Of a stretch of 64,000 bases of DNA, positions 33,763 to 42,129 are shown one piece after another. The notes under the pieces were generated by a model. That model made no database searches. It had not been told where the DNA came from and was given only the letters and a program-made list of their open reading frames with translations. A program made the translations under genes and the position numbers. Position 1 is the stretch's first letter. Every line of letters starts with the position of its first letter. Where the stretch lies: positions 22,652 through 86,651 of the forward strand of contig NZ_JAKSXN010000017.1 in NCBI RefSeq assembly GCF_022427145.1. Direction: 5' to 3'. The stretch comes from Paenibacillus timonensis (GTDB lineage Bacteria > Bacillota > Bacilli > Paenibacillales > Paenibacillaceae).

Positions 33763-35135
33763 GAGCCATCCCTCCTCCGGAATTTGCTCAAGTAAAGGCA
33801 ATGATCCAAGATGTGGTCCACCGATGCCTTCCCTTCCGCCCGGAGCGACGGGTGCTTAAAGATCGAACGGCCCGGTTTGGCGTTGGCTTCGAACATCCAG
33901 ATCCTCTCTTCCCGGTCGATCCCGATATCAAACCCGATCTCGCCGATCAGATGCTGCTGATGGGATTCGATCGCTTCGGCCAGCGTGATCGCGACGGTCT
34001 TGGCGTTCCGCAACACCTCGTCGGCACGCGCGCCAAACGCGCGGCTGAGCGCCTGCTCCGGCGTGAGCAGGGAGCCGCCGTTTTTCAAGTGGGTCGTGAC
34101 GCTGCCTTTGCCGGCTTTTTTGGCTCCGATGCCGACGACGACCCATTGGTTTTTCCCGTTCTTATGCATATGGAAGCGAAAATCGATCGGGCAGCTGTCG
34201 ATTTCGATTAAACGGATTCCCTGTTGGGCAACGTACCCGCGGAGCGACCGGCCGTGTCTGGCCTGCAGCGTGCGCATCAGGCTGGCGAAGGATGAGAAGC
34301 GCAGCAGGGCATTGCGTCCGTTCTTCCGATATCTGGCGTAGTAGCCGCTTCGCGGGATATAGGACAGGCGGTAAATCCCGTTGCCCAGGCTCCCGCTGTT
34401 TGGCTTGTAATAGACCAGGGAATGCCTCTCTAACATCTCCTTGATTTGTTCAGGCGCAGGGCTCATGATCGATTCTGGGACGTAGCGGCCGACGGTAGCG
34501 TCTTTCTCCAGCAAGCGGTAGATGTCGGATTTATTGAAGAAGCTCCAGTTGAAAAAAGGGATTCTCCGGCGGACGAACCGTTCCCGAAGCTGATTGATCG
34601 AACTTGTGGTTTCGGCACGGCGGCTGGGTAGGCGGTTGTAAACGACGTCCGGCAGCGGCACCCGTTTTCGCACGAACCGGCCCGCCTCGGTAAGAAAGTA
34701 GCCGTTGACCGTATCGTCCTCCCAATGGATATCCCGCGGAGTGAACGCGAAAATATAAGAGATCTTGCTCCCCTGCCGGAGCAGCTGCTTGATGAAACCG
34801 GTTCGTGATCCGAACGGATTCGCCTGCGAGGTCATGGGGCCGTCGGACAGCACGCCGATGAGCGGGCCGATCTGCACTTCTCCTTCCTGCAGGCTGCGGA
34901 GATAGACGCCGCCGGGCTTGGGGATCTTGATGCCCCTGCGAACGCCGCTGGCAAGGTACAGGTGTTTTCCCGCTTTATTAATTCGTTTGATGGTGGCGGG
35001 AACCCGTTCCCCGCCGAGTCTCAGATGAACCGACTTTTTTCCGGACAGCTTCAGATTCTTCATTAGAGCCCCTGACACGTAAACCACCCGCTCGGGGGCT
35101 TGCGTGAAATGGACGTTGCAAAAAGTCAAACTCAT
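33759..35135 (-). CDS. YheD-type ATP-grasp protein, paralogue C
   Basis: A 458-residue protein with an extra N-terminal domain of about 100 residues (VVYVSGALMKNLKLSG, SVHLRLGGERVPATIKRINK) before the ATP-grasp region. The nucleotide loop is KPNSGSLGNGIYRL and the end motif GEIGFDIGIDREERIWMFEANAKPGR. The length matches B. subtilis YheD. ATG 35135 has AGGAGG 9-10 nt upstream; longer frames upstream lie inside paralogue D. Its stop overlaps the start of B, and it follows D by 23 bp. Confidence 0.92.
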   Translation of the reverse strand: MSLTFCNVHFTQAPERVVYVSGALMKNLKLSGKKSVHLRLGGERVPATIKRINKAGKHLYLASGVRRGIKIPKPGGVYLRSLQEGEVQIGPLIGVLSDGPMTSQANPFGSRTGFIKQLLRQGSKISYIFAFTPRDIHWEDDTVNGYFLTEAGRFVRKRVPLPDVVYNRLPSRRAETTSSINQLRERFVRRRIPFFNWSFFNKSDIYRLLEKDATVGRYVPESIMSPAPEQIKEMLERHSLVYYKPNSGSLGNGIYRLSYIPRSGYYARYRKNGRNALLRFSSFASLMRTLQARHGRSLRGYVAQQGIRLIEIDSCPIDFRFHMHKNGKNQWVVVGIGAKKAGKGSVTTHLKNGGSLLTPEQALSRAFGARADEVLRNAKTVAITLAEAIESHQQHLIGEIGFDIGIDREERIWMFEANAKPGRSIFKHPSLRAEGKASVDHILDHCLYLSKFRRRDGS

Positions 35136-35158
35136 GGATTTTATCCTCCTAAAAGTGA

Positions 35159-36271
35159 TCAGGGTTTGCTCAGCAGTAAATAGCGGGCATAGCCAATCGG
35201 ATTTTCCAGCGACCTTCTGGCGGTTTCCGCATCGCCGATCCGAAAGAACGAAGAGCGTCCCGGTTTGGAGTTGACCTCCAGTACCCACACGCGGCCTTGG
35301 CGGTCTACGCCGAAATCAAGGCCCAGTTCCGCCAGCCTGCCGAAACGGGTCTCCAGATAGGCCGGAATCAAGAGTGACAGTTTGCGGATCGCGGCTTCGG
35401 CGGCTTTACCTGCAGCCCCCCCGAGTTCACGAATGAGAAAAGGCAAGGCCCGATGGGCGGTGCCGCCCCCGTGCAGATTGGAGGTAAGCGAATCTTTGCG
35501 TCCGACGCGAACCGCCATCCCCGTCAAACACCATTCGCCTTTGGCGTTTTTCTGCATCAGGACGCGGACGTCAAACGGCTCGCCGCCGGAGCTGTTCAAC
35601 TGCAGATACGGCTGAATCAGGAAGGGCCGTCTTCCGGTAAACCGGTCGACCCAATCGAACCCTGCTTGCTTGGTGGGAAAACGGCGCCGGAAAATCGTGT
35701 TCTGTCCGCTCCGGCCCATCACCCTGATTTCATCGCGGGGCAGGTGCCATTTGACATGCAGTGTCCGTTTTCCATGCGTACCATTGCGCGGTTTCAAGAA
35801 CGCTTCACCGTCATGGACCTGGAGCCATTTCTCCAGTTGGGCCGGACCTTGATAAAGCGACGTCTCCGGCAAATGTCCGGCGACCTCCGGGCATTCGAGC
35901 AGGGCTTGGTAAACCACCCATTTGCCCGCGAGACCCCGGGCCAGGTAAACGAAAGGATGCTCGGCGGCCAACCGTTCGAGCAACCGGTGCTTGCGCAGCT
36001 GCTGTTTGCGGTCATGGGTCAGGCAGCGGTCGTAAATGATGTCCGGCCGGGGCAACCATTTGCGGATCCAGGTCCCGTGTTCAAAAGCGTAGGCCGGAAT
36101 GCCGGCAGCATTCCCCAATGCGATCCAACCGAGGCAGAAGACATACACAGAGAGGCCCTGTCTTTCGCCGATGCGGCATAACCTGCGGCAGAACGCGGCT
36201 TCCGCGAAGGGAAGCGGCCCGTTGCTTTCGGCGACCAGGATGCCAACGGTCCCTTGAGGTGTTTTGTTCAT
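35159..36271 (-). CDS. YheC-type ATP-grasp protein, paralogue D
   Basis: A 370-residue ATP-grasp protein with loop KPRNGTHGKRTLHV and end motif AELGLDFGVDRQGRVWVLEVNSKPGR. The glycine loop reads GKRT where the other copies read GxGI, so nucleotide binding may differ. The middle has VRVLMQKNAKGEWCLTGMAV-type residues shared with the array, and SLTSNLHGGG, the loop also seen in A. AAGGGAGAGATCC precedes ATG 36271. It lies between E (41 bp) and C (23 bp). Confidence 0.9.
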   Translation of the reverse strand: MNKTPQGTVGILVAESNGPLPFAEAAFCRRLCRIGERQGLSVYVFCLGWIALGNAAGIPAYAFEHGTWIRKWLPRPDIIYDRCLTHDRKQQLRKHRLLERLAAEHPFVYLARGLAGKWVVYQALLECPEVAGHLPETSLYQGPAQLEKWLQVHDGEAFLKPRNGTHGKRTLHVKWHLPRDEIRVMGRSGQNTIFRRRFPTKQAGFDWVDRFTGRRPFLIQPYLQLNSSGGEPFDVRVLMQKNAKGEWCLTGMAVRVGRKDSLTSNLHGGGTAHRALPFLIRELGGAAGKAAEAAIRKLSLLIPAYLETRFGRLAELGLDFGVDRQGRVWVLEVNSKPGRSSFFRIGDAETARRSLENPIGYARYLLLSKP

Positions 36272-36312
36272 GGCGGATCTCTCCCTTCCAAGAGGCCCTA
36301 GACGTGCTGCCT

Positions 36313-37680
36313 CTAAAAGCCGGACAAATAACGGGTATATTCGATCACTTGCTTGACCGACGGACGGATTTTGCCTTCGCCCATCGGGGTATTATCATTT
36401 TTGGACGGCTTGGAGTTGACCTCCAGCAGCCATACCCGGCCGCTCGTTTCCACAGCCAGATCGATGCCGAATTCCCCGAAGTGGGCCGGAATTTGCGCAT
36501 CGACGCTTTGAGCGATATCCAGGGCCGCTTTCTTCAGCCTTGAGGCGACTTTGCCCTTCACCCCTTGCGGCAGCGAACTGCGTGCGATCGCGTCCTTCAC
36601 AGTGCTGAGGGTGCCGCCTCGGGCCAGATTGGAGACGAAATGCTGACTGCCCGCGATCCGAGCCACAATGGAGGTCGTGTTCCATTTGCCGGAGAGGTTC
36701 TTCTGAACCAGCGCGCGAAAATCAACCGGCCGGTGTTCCACCTCGATCAAATGAAGCCCCTGCTGGATCTGATAATGGGTGGCCTTCATTTTGCCGGATA
36801 GCGTCGTGAACAGCTTGGCGAGGTTCGGATACACTTGACGCCGGGTGCCGCCGACCTGGGCGGTCAGCGTCTGGAAAGCTCCGCCCTCGAGCCGCGAAAT
36901 GCGGATAATGCCTTTGCCCAGGCTTCCTTTGATCGGTTTCAGGAAGACGACCGGATATTTGGCGCACATCGCTTTCAGCATGGCGTAATTCCGAAACAGA
37001 TGCGATTCCGGCAGGTAACGCTGTACGGAGGCATCTCGGCCAAGTGCGTCGAATACTTCGGTTTTGTCGAGATACTTTTCGTTGAAAAAATGGCTCCCGT
37101 AGCGGGATTTTACTTCTTTCATAAAATGCTGTACGCTAGGTTTGTTCTCCAATTTCCGCGAATTCAGCCGGTTATAGAAGACGTCTGCGGCAGGCAGCTG
37201 GGTTTGCTTCCACCCGTTCCCATAGACCCAGCCCGAGACCTGGCCTGCGCTTGTGCCGATATGTTTGGGCGTGAAGAAGTAGACGAAAACCCCTTGGCGC
37301 GAGCAGGCGTTCACGAGCTCCTTGCAGAACAAGGTCATTTGGCCAAACGGCCTTTCCGGATTGCCGGGAAAATCCTGGCTGAGCAGAATGCCTAACAGCG
37401 GACCCAATTGAAGGGTCGAGGAATGCGGCCGGTAGATGAGTCGCAGCGGCGACCGCGGTTGAATTCCCATTTTCCTAGCAAGGCCGGAACTCATGCGAAC
37501 TCCGTCGGATCTGGATAAAGGAATGACTTTGACGCGGTGCCGGAATGATCCGAAGGCGAGCAGAAGCGGAAGATGCGTCGGGATTTTCCATTGTTTGATC
37601 AGCATGTCTCCGAGCACGAGAATGTCGTCTTCAAGAATGCCCGGACTCATGATTTGTACCGTAATTTTTTTGGAGGGCAT
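36313..37680 (-). CDS. YheD-type ATP-grasp protein, paralogue E
   Basis: The 455-residue protein is the first gene of the array. Like C it has an extra N-terminal domain (VKVIPLSRSDGVRMSSGLAR, LRLIYRPHSSTLQLGPLLG), then the ATP-grasp core with loop KPIKGSLGKGIIRI and end motif GEFGIDLAVETSGRVWLLEVNSKPS. AAGGAG lies 10 nt before ATG 37680. A mother-cell-type promoter pattern lies upstream at 37757. It is divergent from yheB, an arrangement related to the B. subtilis yheABCDE locus. Confidence 0.92.
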   Translation of the reverse strand: MPSKKITVQIMSPGILEDDILVLGDMLIKQWKIPTHLPLLLAFGSFRHRVKVIPLSRSDGVRMSSGLARKMGIQPRSPLRLIYRPHSSTLQLGPLLGILLSQDFPGNPERPFGQMTLFCKELVNACSRQGVFVYFFTPKHIGTSAGQVSGWVYGNGWKQTQLPAADVFYNRLNSRKLENKPSVQHFMKEVKSRYGSHFFNEKYLDKTEVFDALGRDASVQRYLPESHLFRNYAMLKAMCAKYPVVFLKPIKGSLGKGIIRISRLEGGAFQTLTAQVGGTRRQVYPNLAKLFTTLSGKMKATHYQIQQGLHLIEVEHRPVDFRALVQKNLSGKWNTTSIVARIAGSQHFVSNLARGGTLSTVKDAIARSSLPQGVKGKVASRLKKAALDIAQSVDAQIPAHFGEFGIDLAVETSGRVWLLEVNSKPSKNDNTPMGEGKIRPSVKQVIEYTRYLSGF

Positions 37681-37756
37681 GAATGCGGATCTCCTTCCAA
37701 GCTAAGCTAGAGTCTTGGATGCAAGTAAAGATCATCTGCGTAAAATGCATGTAATG

Positions 37757-37784
37757 CATCATATGAGGACATAGAATCCTTGGT
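37757..37784 (-). promoter_or_regulatory. Candidate SigK/SigE promoter of the YheC/YheD array
   Basis: On the minus strand AC-N17-CATATGATG (37784-37757) differs from the SigK pattern AC-N17-CATANNNTA at one position. This agrees with mother-cell expression of the array. Confidence 0.4.
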
Positions 37785-37921
37785 GATTAACCTATGCCCG
37801 TTTTCGGCGGTCCCCGGGCGAAGGGATGAAGCGTTCAATTCCTTGCCGGGCGCGGCCCGAAGGCGGATTTTGCGGGAGATAGTTAGGGCGGCAGCCTAAG
37901 AGAAAGAAGGAGGAAGAGAGG

Positions 37922-39085
37922 GTGCCCGATTGGCTTTACGTGTTGGTAAGCGTCGCGGTGGCCGCGTTTGTCGGCGGTGTCACCAACCATTTTGCGATTA
38001 AAATGCTGTTTCATCCGCGCAACCCCGTACATATCGGCAAGTTCCACGTTCCCTTTACGCCGGGACTGATCCCGAAACGCCGGGATGATATCGCCGAGTC
38101 GTTGGGACAGGTGGTGGCGGAGTATCTCGTGACGGCCGAGGGATTGCAGGAAACCGTGCAGCGTCCGGCATTCCGGAACAAAGCGGAGGACGCCATGCGC
38201 GGGTTCGTGGAGCGCCTAGGCTCCAGCGAGACGACGCTGCGTCAGGCAGCGCTCCGGGTGTGGAGCGAGGCGGAGTTCGAAGCGCTGAAGACCCGGCTGG
38301 CGGCTGGGGTTAGGGAAACGGCCATGCGGGGGGTCGCGCGGCTCTGGGAGCATACGGACCTTAGCAGCCTGCCGCTGAAGCGGCTAGTCCCCGGCTGGTC
38401 CGAGGAGAACCGCAAAGCTTGGAGCGCCGCACTGGCCGGGGCGCTGCTGGGCGTCGTCGAGGAAGAGCTGCTGTCGGCCAGCGGTCAGCGCATGCTGTCG
38501 AGAATGGCCGCGGGAATGATGGATAAGGCGGGCGGATTCCTCGGTACGATGGCGGCCATTTTTATGGACGAAGACAAATTGGTGCAAAAAATGACTCCGG
38601 CGCTCGTCCAGGCGCTGCGGGGCGAGGAAGCCGCGAGCAAAACGGCCCGGGCGATCGAAACGCGGTTGGAGCTGTACGGCGAGAAGCCGGTCGCGGAGCT
38701 GCTGGCGCTCTTAACCGGCGAGGAGGCGCTGGACTGGCTGGGCGGCAAGCTGGAGCAGCTGCCGCTGGAGCGGTGGCTGGAGCAAGCGGAAAGCGTGCCG
38801 CTCCGCTCGTTGATCGAGCCTTGGAAGACGCAGGCCATCGCCTTTATCCCGGTTCTGACCGAGCATCTGCTGGGCCTTGTCGCCAAGGGGATCCCGACGG
38901 CGATGCAGGCGGTCGATCTGCCCGGCCTGGTCGAAGAACAGGTGCAGAAGTTTCCGGTGGAACGCCTGGAGGAGGTTATCCTCAGCGTCTCGGGCAAAGA
39001 ATTTCGCGCCATTACCTGGCTCGGCGTGCTGCTCGGCGGGATCATCGGCTTATTCCAGTCGTTGCTGATGCTGTGGATGGGGTAG
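37922..39085 (+). CDS. yheB: DUF445 membrane protein YheB
   Basis: The 387-residue protein matches the DUF445/YheB family: N-terminal helix plus GGVTNHFAIKMLFHPRNPVHIGK, then FTPGLIPKRRDDIAESLGQVVAEYL, and a C-terminal hydrophobic helix (TWLGVLLGGIIGLFQSLLML). It is an inner-membrane or coat-related sporulation protein of unknown function. It starts at GTG 37922 with AAGGAGG 9 nt upstream. It is divergent from the YheC/YheD array and upstream of yheA, matching the B. subtilis yhe locus. Confidence 0.92.
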   Translation: MPDWLYVLVSVAVAAFVGGVTNHFAIKMLFHPRNPVHIGKFHVPFTPGLIPKRRDDIAESLGQVVAEYLVTAEGLQETVQRPAFRNKAEDAMRGFVERLGSSETTLRQAALRVWSEAEFEALKTRLAAGVRETAMRGVARLWEHTDLSSLPLKRLVPGWSEENRKAWSAALAGALLGVVEEELLSASGQRMLSRMAAGMMDKAGGFLGTMAAIFMDEDKLVQKMTPALVQALRGEEAASKTARAIETRLELYGEKPVAELLALLTGEEALDWLGGKLEQLPLERWLEQAESVPLRSLIEPWKTQAIAFIPVLTEHLLGLVAKGIPTAMQAVDLPGLVEEQVQKFPVERLEEVILSVSGKEFRAITWLGVLLGGIIGLFQSLLMLWMG

Positions 39086-39139
39086 TAGAGGCGGCGACGG
39101 CGATGGTTATTACGGAAGGGTAACTACGAAACTTTTGTC

Positions 39140-39272
39140 TAACGCTTACGGTAGAGCTTATTTCCTGATTTTTGCATTAAACTGCGTTCGTTCCATAGCA
39201 ATAAGGTGTCTGATCAGCGTTAAATTAGTAACTCCTTGTTTTTTGGGCAAATAAGCTTCATGATCCGCGTTA
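39140..39272. repeat. Array of three 24-nt TAACG-N14-TTATT units
   Basis: Units at 39140-39163 (plus), 39200-39222 (minus) and 39249-39272 (minus) share TAACGC at one end and (A/C)GCTTATT or CCTTATT at the other. They fill the 262-bp gap between yheB and yheA. No gene was seen in the gap. Confidence 0.6.
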
Positions 39273-39347
39273 CACAAGGCATAAAACGGTACGGGACTGG
39301 CCCGCCTATACCTTCTTGTTACATAAATACTAATTGGAGGTTTACAA

Positions 39348-39692
39348 ATGAATATTTACGACAAAGCGCATGAACTGGCGGCAGCCTTGAAGGACAGCCC
39401 GGAGGTGTCCGAAATTACGGCAGCGATGAAGCTGGTGGATGCCGATCCCGAGAGCAAACGGATGTTGGACGAATTCCGGGTCCGCCAGAACGAAGTGCAG
39501 CAGCGGATGATGAGCGGCGAGATGCCGTCGCCGGATGAAATGGAACGGATGGAGAAGCAGTTCGAGGTGCTGAGCCTGAACTTGAATATCCGCCGTCTGT
39601 TTGATGCCGAACGCCGGCTAAGCGTGATCATTCAGGACGTCAACAAGATCATTACGGACAGCCTGGCCCACCTGTACGGCGCGGGGATCTAA
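39348..39692 (+). CDS. yheA: YlbF/YmcA-family protein YheA
   Basis: The 114-residue helical protein reads MNIYDKAHELAAALKDSPEV through LNLNIRRLFDAERRLSVIIQ, the all-helical YlbF/YmcA domain. The family includes the regulators RicF and RicA; YheA itself is uncharacterised. GGAGG lies 8 nt before the ATG. It follows yheB in the same order as in B. subtilis, separated by repeats. Confidence 0.92.
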   Translation: MNIYDKAHELAAALKDSPEVSEITAAMKLVDADPESKRMLDEFRVRQNEVQQRMMSGEMPSPDEMERMEKQFEVLSLNLNIRRLFDAERRLSVIIQDVNKIITDSLAHLYGAGI

Positions 39693-39831
39693 GTCTCCGT
39701 TTCCGCCCGTATCTTTCATCAACAAGTTTCTATCATATTCCTGCAGCTCCATTCATAGAGATAGAAGAGACAAGGGTTAACGAACCTCATCCCATATCTC
39801 GTAATCTATGAAAATAAAGGAGTTGCGGAAG

Positions 39832-40125
39832 ATGAAAACCGTAAAAAAACCGAGCAAATGGAAGCATGTCGTTTATCTGATTCTGGCATTGGCGATGCTC
39901 GTATATGCACTGCCGATGATTTCCTTTGAGCCTGGAGCCGGCTGGGTATCCTTGTTCGGCGCGGTGTGGGCGGGTTTTGCTTTCCTCGTCATCGGGGCAC
40001 ACTTGCATTTTCTCCTGGGCGTAGGCGAGGAGAAGCAGCGGGAGCTGGACAAAATCCGGCGGGCGAAATACCGCGAATGGGAGCTCCAATGGCAGGAGGA
40101 CGGCAAACGCGGCGAAAATGCATAA
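39832..40125 (+). CDS. Small two-helix membrane protein, unknown
   Basis: The 97-residue protein has two hydrophobic helices (HVVYLILALAMLVYALPM and GAVWAGFAFLVIGAHLHFLL) and a charged C-terminal tail (EKQRELDKIRRAKYREWELQ). AAGGAG lies 10 nt before ATG 39832; in-frame starts before it lack a site. It follows yheA by 139 bp and ends at a strong terminator. The family is not recognised. Confidence 0.8.
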   Translation: MKTVKKPSKWKHVVYLILALAMLVYALPMISFEPGAGWVSLFGAVWAGFAFLVIGAHLHFLLGVGEEKQRELDKIRRAKYREWELQWQEDGKRGENA

Positions 40126-40166
40126 GCTTCAGCCGGGGCGAAAATCGCTCGGCATGAACATGGACA

Positions 40167-40214
40167 GGGACTGTCCGGGAAGAAGTGAAGTTCTTCCCGA
40201 GACAGTCCCTTTTT
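40167..40214 (+). terminator. Terminator after the small membrane protein
   Basis: GGGACTGTCCGGGAAGAA pairs with TTCTTCCCGAGACAGTCCC, followed by TTTTT. Confidence 0.9.
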
Positions 40215-40238
40215 CGTCCGTGCTCGTTCTGTTAGGCG

Positions 40239-41957
40239 TTACTTCTCGCCCTCGCCGGTCAGCATTTGATCGTTGCTTGCTCCGGGAGGAACCATCGGGT
40301 AGACGTTTTGCTCCTCGCGCACGTTAAATTCCATCAGAACGGGGCCGGGGAGGGTCAGCGCCTGCTGGATCACCGCATCGGCTTCTTCCGGCGTCCGCGC
40401 CCGGAGCCCGGGCACTCCATACGCCCCGGCAAAAGCGACGAAATCGGGAGAACTGATATGCACGGAGGAGTACCGCCGTTCATAAAACAGCTGCTGCCAT
40501 TGCCGGACCATCCCCAGATAACCGTTGTTCAGGATGGCGATTTTGACCGGAAGCCCATAATCGACGGCGGTCATCATCTCCTGCAGATTCATTTGGAAGC
40601 TGCCGTCTCCGGTAATGCAGACGACCGGCGGGGCTGCGGAACCTCCCAAAGCGACGGCTGCGCCGATCGCAGCCGGGAAGCCGAAGCCCATCGTGCCTAG
40701 TCCTCCCGAGGTCAGGAGGGAGCGGGGGCGGGAGAAACGGTAGTGATGGGCGGTCCAGATTTGGTGCTGCCCGACATCGGTGGCTACCACCGCGCTTCCT
40801 TGGGTATGCTTGTCGATCAGCCGAATGACCTCCTGCGGATTCAGCGTTCCGCCAACCGCTTCGTTATAATGCGGCACCTTTCTCTGCCATCCGGCCGTTT
40901 CCGCTGGCCAGTCCGTCGTTTTGGGCGCGATGACGCGAGAATTGAGCCTGTGCAGCAAATCTCCGATATCCCCGCAGAGCTTAAGCTCTACGGGAATATT
41001 TTTGTCCAGCTCGGCATCATCGATGTCCACATGGATCTTCCAGGCGTTAGGGGCGAACGATTTCGCCTTGCCGGATAACCGGTCGTTTAACCGCGTGCCG
41101 AGGCAGATCAGCAAATCCGCGTGATGGACCGCCCGGTTGGCCGCATAGGTGCCGTGCATCCCCAGCATCCCGAGATATAGCGGGTGGCGGGAGGGGAAGG
41201 CGCCGATGCCCATCAGCGTTGTCGCGACCGGAATTTGCGCGGTTTCCGCAAGCTGGCGCAACTGCTCGGTCGCGCCGGATGCCGCCGCTCCGCCGCCGAC
41301 CACGAGGACCGGACGGCGGGAGGACTCGATCTTCCCGGCAATGAGACGTACAGCCTCTTCGTCGATCTCGGATTTCGGTTCGTATCCGCGGATATGGACA
41401 TCGACGGCCGGCCTTAGGTCGGTACGGGCGGCCATGATGTTCTTGGGCAGGTCGATCAGGACCGGCCCCGGCCTTCCCGTGACTGCCAGGTGAAAAGCTT
41501 CTTTGACGATTCTAGGCAGTTCGCGGATGTCCATCACGGAGTAATTATGTTTGGTCACGTCCATCGTCATTCCGTAAATATTGACCTCCTGGAAGCTATC
41601 CCGTCCGATCAGGTCGGTAGAAACCTGCCCCGTCAGCACGACCATCGGGACCGAGTCCATGTAGGCGTTGGCGATGCCCGTGACCGCATTCGTCCCCCCC
41701 GGACCGGAGGTGACAAGGGCAACCCCGGTGCGGCCTGTGACCCGGGCATAACCGTCCGCGGCGTGCACGGCGGCTTGCTCGTGCCGGGTTAAGACATGCC
41801 GGATCTCCCGGCAATCGTACAGCGCATCGTAAATTGGAATGACCGCGCCGCCGGGGTAACCGAAGATCGTATCGACCCGTTCCGCGCGCAGGCACTCAAT
41901 CAGCAGCTCCGCGCCGGTTTTTGGGTATGACGACGTATGCTCGTTGGTGATTCTCAT
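40239..41957 (-). CDS. ilvB: Acetolactate synthase, large subunit type
   Basis: A 572-residue thiamine-diphosphate enzyme with IFGYPGGAVIPIYDALYD, catalytic Glu in RHEQAAVHAADGYARVTGR, SGPGGTNAV and the TPP motif ITGDGSFQMNLQEMMTAVDY..ILNNGYLGMVRQW. It joins two pyruvates to acetolactate, for branched-chain amino acids or, in AlsS-type enzymes, acetoin. No small subunit (ilvN) or ilvC follows, unlike a biosynthetic operon. ATG 41957 follows GGAGGTCGTTTTG. A Crp/Fnr-type dyad at 42014 sits at about -41.5 for its inferred promoter (TAAAAT at 41987-41992), suggesting anaerobic expression. Confidence 0.93.
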   Translation of the reverse strand: MRITNEHTSSYPKTGAELLIECLRAERVDTIFGYPGGAVIPIYDALYDCREIRHVLTRHEQAAVHAADGYARVTGRTGVALVTSGPGGTNAVTGIANAYMDSVPMVVLTGQVSTDLIGRDSFQEVNIYGMTMDVTKHNYSVMDIRELPRIVKEAFHLAVTGRPGPVLIDLPKNIMAARTDLRPAVDVHIRGYEPKSEIDEEAVRLIAGKIESSRRPVLVVGGGAAASGATEQLRQLAETAQIPVATTLMGIGAFPSRHPLYLGMLGMHGTYAANRAVHHADLLICLGTRLNDRLSGKAKSFAPNAWKIHVDIDDAELDKNIPVELKLCGDIGDLLHRLNSRVIAPKTTDWPAETAGWQRKVPHYNEAVGGTLNPQEVIRLIDKHTQGSAVVATDVGQHQIWTAHHYRFSRPRSLLTSGGLGTMGFGFPAAIGAAVALGGSAAPPVVCITGDGSFQMNLQEMMTAVDYGLPVKIAILNNGYLGMVRQWQQLFYERRYSSVHISSPDFVAFAGAYGVPGLRARTPEEADAVIQQALTLPGPVLMEFNVREEQNVYPMVPPGASNDQMLTGEGEK

Positions 41958-41986
41958 CAAAACGACCTCCCGGTGGAATTTTGACC

Positions 41987-42056
41987 ATTTTATCGCGAGA
42001 TGTCCCCATCCGGAGTGACTCCAGTCATAAAACGCCCCGAACCCCGGGGGTACGAT
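41987..42056. promoter_or_regulatory. Divergent Fnr-type promoter between ilvB and hemY
   Basis: The dyad AGTGA-CTCCAG-TCATA (42014-42029) is centred at 42021.5. Rightward, -10 TACGAT at 42051-42056 predicts a start near 42063; leftward, -10 TAAAAT at 41992-41987 predicts a start near 41980. Both put the dyad at about 41.5 bp. Confidence 0.6.
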
Positions 42057-42129
42057 GGTTAGGAAACCAGTGAAGGGTTGTCCTGGTTTGCAGGTCGAAA
42101 TCATGCAACCTGAAGGAGGTCCACTTAGA

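Noticed and set aside
39140..39272. Possible CRISPR array
   Set aside because: Units are 24 nt, in mixed orientation and too divergent, with uneven spacing. No cas gene is nearby.
41958..42129. Possible T-box or attenuator before ilvB
   Set aside because: No T-box sequence, specifier loop or terminator pair was found. The gap contains the Fnr-type dyad and short promoters only.
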